From: Flavobacteriales bacterium UBA7443
GTDB taxonomy: Bacteria > Bacteroidota > Bacteroidia > Flavobacteriales_D > Sanyastnellaceae
Assembly: GCA_002477505.1 (NCBI GenBank)
Contig: DLQB01000150.1
Coordinates: 1 to 21,977, forward strand
Length of the DNA stretch: 21,977 nt
Direction of reading: 5' to 3'
In this document: in pieces, positions 8,418 through 15,754 of the stretch
Layout of the letters: every line of letters begins with the position of its first letter
How positions within the stretch are numbered: the stretch's first letter is position 1
The notes under the pieces: generated by a model
The model's database searches: none
Told to the model about the DNA's origin: nothing
The model's input: the letters and a program-made list of their open reading frames with translations, nothing else
Made by a program: the position numbers and the translations under genes

Positions 8418-11264
8418 TTAGTGATGCAAAATAGGCTTTAAAAAAGGAGCGGTGGCACTGGAGTCGTTTTTTGCTACTTCTTCCGGTGTACCTGCGGCCA
8501 CAATTTGACCGCCACGTTGACCTCCCTCAGGTCCCAAATCAATGAGGTGGTCCGCTACCTTGAGGACATCCATATTGTGCTCAATGACCAATACGGTATT
8601 GCCTTGGTCCACCAACCTTTGGAGCACATTGATGAGCATTTGGATATCTTGGAAGTGCAGACCTGTCGTAGGTTCGTCCAAAAGATAGAGCGTGCTTCCG
8701 GTGCTGACTCGTGCGAGTTCAGTAGCTAATTTGACGCGCTGCGCTTCGCCTCCAGAAAGGGTAGTGGACTGCTGGCCAAGGGTGATGTATCCCAATCCAA
8801 CATCTTGCAGTGTTTTGGTAATGCGCTTGAGTTTGGGAAAGGCTTCAAAAAAGGAAACGGCATCGTTAACCGTCATTTCTAAAACGTCGGCAATTGACTT
8901 GCCTCGGTAACGCACTTCAAGGGTCTCCCGGTTGTATCTTTTTCCGTTGCAGGTTTCACAGGTGACATGTACATCCGGTAGAAAATTCATTTCAACGGTT
9001 CGCACTCCCGCTCCCTTGCAATCTTCACATCTTCCGCCCGATACATTAAAGCTGAATCTTCCCGGTTTGTACCCGCGGATGGCGGCTTCTGGTAATTTGG
9101 TATACAAAGCCCGAATTTCATTGAAGATGCCGGTGTAGGTTGCCGGGTTTGATCGTGGTGTTCTTCCAATGGGGCTTTGGTTGATGCCCACGATTTTATC
9201 GAGGTGTTGCAATCCAGCGAGCTTTTGGAAGGGCAATGGCAATTTGGTCTCTTCGTAATAATGATTGTGGAGAGCGGGGTAAAGTGTTTGGTTGATGAGG
9301 CTGCTCTTGCCGCTGCCACTGACTCCACTTACACAGGTAAACGTACCTAGCGGTATTTTCACACTTACATTTTTCAAATTGTGTCCTGTGGCACCGGTCA
9401 AACGGATGCTTTTTCGGTTGCCTTTTCTTCGCTTTTTGGGGATTTCTATCTTGCGTGCTCCGGAAAGGTATTGGGCCGTGTTGCTCTCGGTGGATAAGTG
9501 CTTTTTGGGATCGCCTTCGGCGACCACCATGCCGCCATGCACGCCCGCACCCGGTCCAATGTCGATGAGGTAATCCGCCTGCATCATCATTTCTTCATCG
9601 TGCTCGATAACGATGACGGAGTTGCCGGCATCACGCAAGGCCTTGAGGCTCTTGATCAAGCGGTCATTGTCTCGCTGATGAAGTCCGATACTCGGTTCGT
9701 CCAAGATGTATAAGACTTCCGTCAATTTGCTTCCAATCTGCGTTGCTAATCGGATGCGCTGGGCCTCTCCGCCGGACAACGTTCTTGAGGAACGATCCAA
9801 CGCCAAATAATCGAGTCCAACATCGACCAAAAAACCCAATCTTGCCTTGATCTCCTTGAGCGGTTCTTTCAATATGATCCGCTGCTTTTCATTCAGCCGA
9901 TGTTCAATTCCGTCAAACCACAAAGCCAACGAATTCAGGTCCATGCGCCCCAATTCAGCGATGTTTTTACCGTCCAATTTGAATTGAAGGCTCACGGGTT
10001 TGAGCCGTGTGCCTTCGCAGGTTGGACACGGTTTTTTCTTCATGAATTTGCGGGCCCACCTTCGCAATGGAATGGAGCTGTTTCGATCTGCAGCTCCTTC
10101 AATGGTCGCGATAACGCCCTCCCATTGCACATGCACGCCCTTTGTGCCGGCCTTTCCCGGAAGGTAAATGGAGCCTTCCGTTCCGTACAGAATCTCACTC
10201 AGCACGCGATCATCCAAATCCCGAATCGCTGTTTTCAAGGTATCCCCTGAAGCAGTCAACAAGGCTTCAATGATGCGCATGGTTCGGTTTCCCTTGAGAT
10301 CACCCAATGGCGCAATGCCCCCTTTTTTGATGCTGATGGTATCATCCGGAACGATCAATTCCACTTCCGTTTCGGCAATTTCTCCCAAGCCATTGCACCG
10401 AGAACAAGCGCCATAAGGGGAGTTGAATGAAAACAAATTGGGTTCGGGGTCGGGATATGCTTCTCCGGTTGTGGGACACATCAGGTTGCGACTGAAATGT
10501 CGAAAATCGGTGGACTCGTGCGGTAGCACCCCCATGGTTCCTTTGCCCATATTGAGAGCAGTCTTTACCGATCGAAGCAAACGAGGTTCCTCATCCAGGC
10601 GTACTTCCAAGCGATCCACGACGACTTCAATGTCATGCACCTTGTAGCGGTCCAATTTCATGCCCGTTTCGAGCTCGACAAGAACGCCGTCCACGCGGGC
10701 GCGCACGTAGCCCTGTTTCATCACCGATTCAAAAAGCTCACGGTAATGGCCCTTTCGGCCTTTGACCAGTGGGGCGAGCAGCAATATGCGTTCGCCGTTG
10801 AGATCGCTCATGATTCGATCGACAATTTCTTCGTCGGTGAATCTGACCATGGGTTCACCGGTACTCAAACTAAAAGCGTCGGAGGCTCGGGCAAAAGCCA
10901 GTCTCAGAAAATCGTGCACTTCCGTGATGGTTCCAACCGTGGACCTCGGATTCTTTGAAATTGTTTTCTGTTCAATACTGATTACGGGACTCAGGCCTGT
11001 GATTTGGTCCACTGCCGGCCGCTCCAATCCTCCTAAAAATTGCCGAGCATAGGCTGAGAAGGTCTCAAGGTACCGCCGCTGGCCCTCTGCGTAGACCGTG
11101 TCAAAAGCGAGACTCGATTTTCCACTTCCACTGACGCCAGTAATCACCACCAATTTATTCCGAGGAATGCGGATATTGATGTTTTTTAGATTGTGCTCAC
11201 GGGCGCCGGTCACCTCGATGAATGCCTCTTCTGCCGATGGAACGGTGGTCGTCTTTGGTGCCAT
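8418..11264 (-). CDS. uvrA: Excinuclease ABC subunit UvrA
   Basis: A full-length (948 residues) damage-recognition ATPase of nucleotide excision repair; the dimer loads UvrB at lesions. Both ABC modules are complete: Walker A GVSGSGKSS (43-51) and GVSGSGKSS (647-655), signatures LSGGEAQRIRLA (496-507) and LSGGEAQRVKLA (836-847), and Walker B segments LYILDEPSIGLH (518-529) and LYLLDEPTTGLH (859-870). Zinc modules: C746-C749-C769-C772 is intact; C413-C416 is a CPTC pair. The first module reads CPTTG at 263-267 with C287 and C290, so only three of the usual four cysteines are present. The segment LLLAPLVKGRKGHYRELFE belongs to the UvrB-binding/insertion region of the classical form. Bacteroidota often carry two uvrA paralogues, and which one this is cannot be settled here. 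It lies 30 bases after nhaC and 19 before the LOG gene. Confidence 0.96.
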   Translation of the reverse strand: MAPKTTTVPSAEEAFIEVTGAREHNLKNINIRIPRNKLVVITGVSGSGKSSLAFDTVYAEGQRRYLETFSAYARQFLGGLERPAVDQITGLSPVISIEQKTISKNPRSTVGTITEVHDFLRLAFARASDAFSLSTGEPMVRFTDEEIVDRIMSDLNGERILLLAPLVKGRKGHYRELFESVMKQGYVRARVDGVLVELETGMKLDRYKVHDIEVVVDRLEVRLDEEPRLLRSVKTALNMGKGTMGVLPHESTDFRHFSRNLMCPTTGEAYPDPEPNLFSFNSPYGACSRCNGLGEIAETEVELIVPDDTISIKKGGIAPLGDLKGNRTMRIIEALLTASGDTLKTAIRDLDDRVLSEILYGTEGSIYLPGKAGTKGVHVQWEGVIATIEGAADRNSSIPLRRWARKFMKKKPCPTCEGTRLKPVSLQFKLDGKNIAELGRMDLNSLALWFDGIEHRLNEKQRIILKEPLKEIKARLGFLVDVGLDYLALDRSSRTLSGGEAQRIRLATQIGSKLTEVLYILDEPSIGLHQRDNDRLIKSLKALRDAGNSVIVIEHDEEMMMQADYLIDIGPGAGVHGGMVVAEGDPKKHLSTESNTAQYLSGARKIEIPKKRRKGNRKSIRLTGATGHNLKNVSVKIPLGTFTCVSGVSGSGKSSLINQTLYPALHNHYYEETKLPLPFQKLAGLQHLDKIVGINQSPIGRTPRSNPATYTGIFNEIRALYTKLPEAAIRGYKPGRFSFNVSGGRCEDCKGAGVRTVEMNFLPDVHVTCETCNGKRYNRETLEVRYRGKSIADVLEMTVNDAVSFFEAFPKLKRITKTLQDVGLGYITLGQQSTTLSGGEAQRVKLATELARVSTGSTLYLLDEPTTGLHFQDIQMLINVLQRLVDQGNTVLVIEHNMDVLKVADHLIDLGPEGGQRGGQIVAAGTPEEVAKNDSSATAPFLKPILHH

Positions 11265-11294
11265 GTGATAGCAACAGAATTAGCCCAGTTGGGT

Positions 11295-12791
11295 TCAATG
11301 ACTGACCGTTGGAATCGTCTTTTTCGCCTCGGTCAGGCTGCGAATTTTAAATCCAGTTGCCGCTACGATGAGGGTCATAATCGGGCTTATCCAGTTGAAG
11401 ATGCAATAGGGTAGGTAGGTCCAAGTGGAGATGCCGAGGATGCCGCTTTGGGCTACGCCACAGGTGTTCCAAGGTATCAGAACGCTCGTCACAGTTCCGG
11501 AATCTTCAAGCGTTCTGCTGAGGTTTTCAGGAGCGAGGCCTTGTTCTTCATAGGCATCCTTGAGCATGTTGCCTGGAACAATGATTGCGAGGTATTGATC
11601 CGAGGCCAGAACGTTAAATGCGAGGCAAGTTCCTACGGATCGCGCCACGAGGCTGAAAGTGGTTCCAACACCTTTCAAGATGGCGTTAGTGATGCTTTGA
11701 AGCATGCCCGTTGCCTGCATGATGGATCCAAATATTGTGGCGCAAAGGATGAGCCAAACGGTATTGAGCATCCCCGCCATACCGCTTGAATTCAGGAGGG
11801 CATCGGCTAGTTCACTGCCGGTAATGATTTGGGTATCAAGGGCCATGGCTTGAATACTCGTTTGGAACGCCATCATGGCAAAAGACGCTCCTTCACCCAA
11901 TGTGCTGAGGGTCATGATTAGGTTGGGCTGGAATATAATAGCAGTCAATGCTCCTAGAATGGCACCGATAAACAACGCGGCCGCAGCAGGAACCTTTTTG
12001 GAGATCATGACAAGGACTGCAATGGGAGCGACGAACAGTCCCGCGTGAATGTTGAAGGTGCCAAATACAGCATTGCCCAATTCTGACGCGAAGGAAGCTT
12101 CGAAATTTCCATCGGCAGCGGCTCCACCAAACCCCACCACTAAGAAAACAAGCAAAGCAATCACGAGGCTTGGAACGGTAGTGATCGTCATGTAGCGAAT
12201 GTGCGTGAATAAATCGGTCCCACCCACCGTAGCTGCGATGTTGGTCGTATCGCTCAATGGCGACATTTTATCGCCAAAGTAAGCGCCAGAGATGATAGCA
12301 CCCGCAATCCAACCTGGGCTCAACCCGAGCGCGGTGCCAATGCCGATTAGTGCAATGCCAATGGTGCCAACGGTTCCCCATGAACTCCCCGTAGCCAGGG
12401 AGAGAACACCACAAATGATGCATGCCGCAAATAAAAATATTCCCGGCTCCAGCACTTGGAGGCCATAATGAATGAAAGCTGGGATGATGCCTGCCAAAAG
12501 CCACGTACCGGACAGGGCGCCGATCATGAGCAGAATCAAAAGTGCCTCGGTCGTTTGAGCCACTGAGTTTGACATGGCTTTGGACATGGCTTCCCATTTC
12601 GTTCCTTGAATCATGCCAATTCCCCCGGCAACCAGCGCCGCGAGGAGCATGGCAATCTGGTTGGCGCCGTAAGAACTGTCTTCTCCAAAGGCAATGACAT
12701 CGGCTGCGAGCAGACTGATCAATGCGAGCACGGGGACCAGTGATAGCCCCAAGGATGGCAGTTTCTGAACGCTAGGAGTCGCCTTTTTCAT
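11295..12791 (-). CDS. nhaC: NhaC-family Na+/H+ antiporter
   Basis: A 498-residue polytopic inner-membrane protein with about a dozen hydrophobic segments. The stretch SGAYFGDKMSPLSDTTNIAA (approximate residues 168-187) is the family signature, and SLATGSSWGTVGTIGIA (131-147) matches the conserved helix before it. In this family charged or polar residues in that loop take part in cation exchange. Members exchange Na+ (or malate/lactate with Na+ in some relatives) for H+, so this one probably handles sodium and pH balance, fitting a saline habitat. The ATG starts only 3 bases after the yajC stop, and uvrA follows after 30 bases, so it sits in the middle of an operon of otherwise unrelated housekeeping genes. 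The exact substrate cannot be read from sequence. Confidence 0.9.
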   Translation of the reverse strand: MKKATPSVQKLPSLGLSLVPVLALISLLAADVIAFGEDSSYGANQIAMLLAALVAGGIGMIQGTKWEAMSKAMSNSVAQTTEALLILLMIGALSGTWLLAGIIPAFIHYGLQVLEPGIFLFAACIICGVLSLATGSSWGTVGTIGIALIGIGTALGLSPGWIAGAIISGAYFGDKMSPLSDTTNIAATVGGTDLFTHIRYMTITTVPSLVIALLVFLVVGFGGAAADGNFEASFASELGNAVFGTFNIHAGLFVAPIAVLVMISKKVPAAAALFIGAILGALTAIIFQPNLIMTLSTLGEGASFAMMAFQTSIQAMALDTQIITGSELADALLNSSGMAGMLNTVWLILCATIFGSIMQATGMLQSITNAILKGVGTTFSLVARSVGTCLAFNVLASDQYLAIIVPGNMLKDAYEEQGLAPENLSRTLEDSGTVTSVLIPWNTCGVAQSGILGISTWTYLPYCIFNWISPIMTLIVAATGFKIRSLTEAKKTIPTVSH

Positions 12792-12794
12792 GAG

Positions 12795-13109
12795 TTATGT
12801 GTTGGCCTTGATGTCTTCTTCCGATGCTTCGCCTGCCGGATTCAAGGCGGTTTTTTCCATTCGAATTTTCGCACCATCTACCTGGAGCAGGACCGTGCGC
12901 TCATTCATATCCACGACTTTTCCATGAATGCCACCTATGGTGACAACCTTATCACCTTTTGAGAGTTCTTCACGGAACGATTTGGCTTCTTTCTGTTTCT
13001 TGACTTGGGGTCGAATCATGAAGAAGTACATGATTAAGAACATCCCGCCAATGAGGATGAAAAAGCTCATTCCTCCTTCTGCTTGTGCTTGTAAGATGGT
13101 GTGGTTCAT
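12795..13109 (-). CDS. yajC: Preprotein translocase accessory subunit YajC
   Basis: A 104-residue single-pass membrane protein. Residues about 14-34 form one transmembrane helix (MSFFILIGGMFLIMYFFMIRP), directly followed by the hallmark RPQVKKQKE and a small cytosolic beta domain (KGDKVVTIGGIHGKVV). YajC joins the SecDF-YajC complex that assists the SecYEG channel. The length and topology are those of the family. It lies 30 bases downstream of the DUF1573 gene and 3 bases upstream of nhaC, all on one strand. nusB - DUF1573 - yajC is, from memory, a frequent order in Bacteroidota. Confidence 0.95.
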   Translation of the reverse strand: MNHTILQAQAEGGMSFFILIGGMFLIMYFFMIRPQVKKQKEAKSFREELSKGDKVVTIGGIHGKVVDMNERTVLLQVDGAKIRMEKTALNPAGEASEEDIKANT

Positions 13110-13139
13110 GGGTGTGGTTTTTGCGTTTAGTTGTCGGTG

Positions 13140-13652
13140 CTACCGGCTTGGTCCGATGACATCGGCCGTCATTACGAGGGTTGTGGTGGACGGCGTTGCG
13201 TTGGATACGACAAAGATTTCTTTTCGGTTTTCACCGGGCCTGCCTTGGCTGTCAAATCGCACAGTAATCTCAGATCCTTGTCCGGGAGCGATTGCCGTTT
13301 TGGGCCAATCGTTTGCCACTGTGCATCCGCAAGAGGTGCTGACATCGGCCAACACCAGCGGTGCTTTCCCCGTATTGTAGAAGGGAAATGTCATTTCCTG
13401 TGTATTGCCTTCGGCAATGATTCCCAGATCAAGAAGGGTGTCGATGAATGTGATGGCTGGCATCGGGCGCGTGTTCCCAGAGGCTTGGTCTTGTGCAGAG
13501 GCTTCGATGTGCACCAAGGAAGTAGTGACTTCACCACTGGATGGGCTTTGGCAAGCATTCGTCAGCAGCAAAAAACCGAGTGCAATCAGGGTGAGTGACG
13601 CTTGAAAAGAATCCATGGGGTGGACCTTGTGTTTTGTTTTTCCCCACATCAT
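13140..13652 (-). CDS. DUF1573 lipoprotein
   Basis: The frame extends further upstream into nusB, but the product proper begins at one of three methionines. I choose ATG 13652-13650 (170 residues) because it overlaps the nusB stop as ATGA and because it supplies a basic n-region (K5, K7, K9) to the signal peptide. Starting at ATG 13616 (158 residues) would give an acidic MDSF start. The signal ends in a lipobox LTNAC with lipidated C34. Residues about 66-168 are a DUF1573 domain (LDLGIIAEGNTQEMTFPFYNTG, then STSCGC at 105-110 and ITVRFDSQGRPGENRKEIFV), an Ig-like fold common in Bacteroidota envelope proteins. The cellular role is unknown; it is predicted to be anchored in the inner or outer membrane facing the periplasm. 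Confidence 0.88.
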   Translation of the reverse strand: MMWGKTKHKVHPMDSFQASLTLIALGFLLLTNACQSPSSGEVTTSLVHIEASAQDQASGNTRPMPAITFIDTLLDLGIIAEGNTQEMTFPFYNTGKAPLVLADVSTSCGCTVANDWPKTAIAPGQGSEITVRFDSQGRPGENRKEIFVVSNATPSTTTLVMTADVIGPSR

Positions 13653-14593
13653 TCGATCAAGCCTCTCCCGGATTTCTTGATGGTTCCGTCTTTTTTTAGC
13701 TTCGTGAACAGTTCGTCCAAAATCCCATTGATGAAGCCATTGCTCTTCGGCGTGCTGTAATATTTGGAAAGCTCGATGTACTCGTTGAGCGTCACTTTGA
13801 GCGGAATCGAAGGGAAGTTTCGCGCTTCGGCGAGTGCCATTTTCATGAGGATTCGATCCATGAGCGCAATCCGTTCGAGTTCCCAATTGGCAGCTGCTTC
13901 AGTGATCAATGCTTCGTTTTCTTGAGCCTGCGAGAGTGACTTTGAAAAGAGCACTTCAAGGAATTGCTTGTCATCTTCATCCTCCCGCCACAGCGGAAGC
14001 AATTCAAAATCGTCGGCATCTTCCTTGATGGTTTTGATGGTCTTGATTACCATGGATGCGGCCAAGTCCAAATCATCGTTCCAAAAAATGCTCAATTCTT
14101 CGAGGTTTTCCTGAAACAACTCATGATTGATCATGTGCTTTCGAAACATGCGAATCAAGCATTCGCGGTCGTGTCGAAAACTCCTTTCGTCCGAATTCAT
14201 ATAATCCGCATATTCCTCATGCTCCGTGAGGCTGCGGAATATTTTGCGGAGCATTTCTTGGTGTTCGCCCCATCCAACTCCCGCGTCCTTCGCGACTTTC
14301 TCCAGCATTTTGCTGTTGGTGATGGTACGCAAAGGGCTGTTGGTTACAAACCGCGTGTTGGGATGCAAGTCTTCTGGTGAGGGCAATTGCTTCTTGCGGC
14401 CATTTTCAATTCGCTCTATAGCAAAGCCTTGCATGCTTCCTATCATAAGTAGGAGAAGCACGTACAGCTCCTGCATCTTCTTGATGGAGTGATCCAAAGC
14501 CTTTTTGGTCGTTGCGATGTCTTGTTCTTCATCCTGGTAGAATGCGTACAAAATGTGCAAAATTTTGATGCGGAGGTGGCGTCTGTTGAGCAT
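13649..14593 (-). CDS. nusB: Transcription antitermination factor NusB (long Bacteroidota form)
   Basis: A 314-residue protein starting MLNRRHLRIKILHILYAFYQ. The in-frame TTG two codons upstream is disfavoured, because ATG 14593-14591 begins exactly at the conserved MLNRRHLR. The C-terminal part (about 225-305: WELERIALMDRILMKMALAE, then IPLKVTLNEYIELSKYYSTPKSNGFINGILDEL) is the NusB core that binds boxA RNA with NusE/S10 to suppress premature termination on rRNA operons. The E. coli protein is about 139 residues, so more than 150 extra residues lie before or within the core, as is usual in this phylum. It is the first gene of the six-gene run, and its TGA overlaps the next ATG. Confidence 0.94.
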   Translation of the reverse strand: MLNRRHLRIKILHILYAFYQDEEQDIATTKKALDHSIKKMQELYVLLLLMIGSMQGFAIERIENGRKKQLPSPEDLHPNTRFVTNSPLRTITNSKMLEKVAKDAGVGWGEHQEMLRKIFRSLTEHEEYADYMNSDERSFRHDRECLIRMFRKHMINHELFQENLEELSIFWNDDLDLAASMVIKTIKTIKEDADDFELLPLWREDEDDKQFLEVLFSKSLSQAQENEALITEAAANWELERIALMDRILMKMALAEARNFPSIPLKVTLNEYIELSKYYSTPKSNGFINGILDELFTKLKKDGTIKKSGRGLIE

Positions 14594-14609
14594 GTGCAAT
14601 CGTCTGACA

Positions 14610-14643
14610 CAAAACTAAACATGCATCGCCTTTAAAATGACAA
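14610..14643 (-). promoter_or_regulatory. nusB: Candidate promoter of the nusB operon
   Basis: On the minus strand TTG (14643-14641) is followed after 23 bases by TAGTTTTG (14617-14610), an exact match to the Bacteroidota -7 element TAnnTTTG. The nusB ATG lies 16 bases further on, implying a very short leader. The spacer is at the long end of the accepted range. Confidence 0.45.
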
Positions 14644-14737
14644 CGCAGTTCAAATGATTTGGCAATTTATCTGCATGTTATCAAACACAACGAAGCAATC
14701 TTTGTTATCCCGACATCTACCTTCGAAAATTACACGA

Positions 14738-15742
14738 ATGATCGTTTCAACTTTCTCATCTTCCGTTCGCTTGGGGTTCTTGTTTCTTTTGTTTTTTTTC
14801 GGATTGCAGTCATGCCAGCAATCGATCGAAGTAGAGCTCCCAGAGGCCCCGGATTTGTATGTTTTGGATGGAAAGATTTTCTCGGATGAGCCGCCTCTTG
14901 TATTCGTGGGAAAAGCCCAAGGCTATTTTGATGCCGTAGATGCGAGTACCATTGCCCAATCGTTTTTGCCGGATGCAGAAGTAGTCATGACCATTGGCGA
15001 GGAGGTGTTCCCATTGGTGCCGCTCTGTACAGGCGACCTCACGGGAGTGCTGCTGGAAGAAGCTGCTGATTTGTTGAGCTTACCGGAGGAATTACTTGCA
15101 GCAATGAACTTGTGTGTCTACACCTCCTTTGACGAAAATGCTGTAGGTCAGATTGGCAAAGACCATCTTCTCGATGTGACCATCAATGATCAATCCTTGT
15201 CGGCCTCAACATTCATTCCCCAGCCGGTACCATTGGACTCCGTGTGGTGGGTGACGCCCGGAACGCAAGATACTTTGGGCGTAATTTATGCATCAATGCA
15301 GGACCCACCGGTTTCAGGTGATTCGTACCGTTGGTTCGCTCAGCGGCTAAATATTCGTCCGGAATGGGATCCAATGGCGGGAGCTGTTAAGGATCCTGAT
15401 TACGTGGCCCCGCTTGGCAGCGTTTTTGACGACGCTTTTTTCAATGGGTTGGAGTTTGAGTTTTCCGTTTTTCGCGGCGCGGCCCCAGGAAGTACGGCTT
15501 GGGATGATGATTTTTCGCAAAGTCCAGAGGCGGGTTACTTTAAACTTGGCGATACGGTAGCGGTGCGTCTGTGCTCCATTGATCGCGCCGTTTTTCAGGC
15601 CCTTCGGAGTTATGAGAATCTCATTTTAAGCCAGGGAAGTCCTTTCGCACTTCCCGCGAATATGACCTCAAATGTAGAAGGCGGAATCGGTCTTTGGGCG
15701 GGCTACGGCATCGCGCAGGATACCGTAATTTGCACCGAATAG
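14738..15742 (+). CDS. DUF4249 lipoprotein
   Basis: I place the start at ATG 14738 (334 residues), because it gives a compact lipoprotein signal (R11, hydrophobic 12-23, lipobox LQSC with C26). The frame is also open from ATG 14654, which would put 28 unlikely residues in front of the signal. The mature part starts IEVELPEAPDLYVLDGKIFSDEPPLV and ends with NVEGGIGLWAGYG, matching the ends of DUF4249 proteins, with the FKLGDTVAVRLCSIDRAVFQALRSYEN stretch between. DUF4249 proteins are Bacteroidota lipoproteins often encoded beside TonB-dependent receptors; none is present here. Function is unknown. The next gene begins 12 bases later, so the two are probably co-transcribed. In the 144-base gap shared with nusB I see only a weak plus-strand promoter match, AATCTTTG at 14697-14704. 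Confidence 0.8.
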   Translation: MIVSTFSSSVRLGFLFLLFFFGLQSCQQSIEVELPEAPDLYVLDGKIFSDEPPLVFVGKAQGYFDAVDASTIAQSFLPDAEVVMTIGEEVFPLVPLCTGDLTGVLLEEAADLLSLPEELLAAMNLCVYTSFDENAVGQIGKDHLLDVTINDQSLSASTFIPQPVPLDSVWWVTPGTQDTLGVIYASMQDPPVSGDSYRWFAQRLNIRPEWDPMAGAVKDPDYVAPLGSVFDDAFFNGLEFEFSVFRGAAPGSTAWDDDFSQSPEAGYFKLGDTVAVRLCSIDRAVFQALRSYENLILSQGSPFALPANMTSNVEGGIGLWAGYGIAQDTVICTE

Positions 15743-15754
15743 AAATTCAGAGAC

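Noticed and set aside
11265..11294. Short inverted repeat CCCA/TGGG between nhaC and uvrA
   Set aside because: A four-base stem with a two-base loop cannot be distinguished from chance and lacks terminator or promoter features.
13653..13886. N-terminal extension of the DUF1573 gene
   Set aside because: This stretch is inside nusB in another frame, has no conserved residues and would bury the lipoprotein signal.
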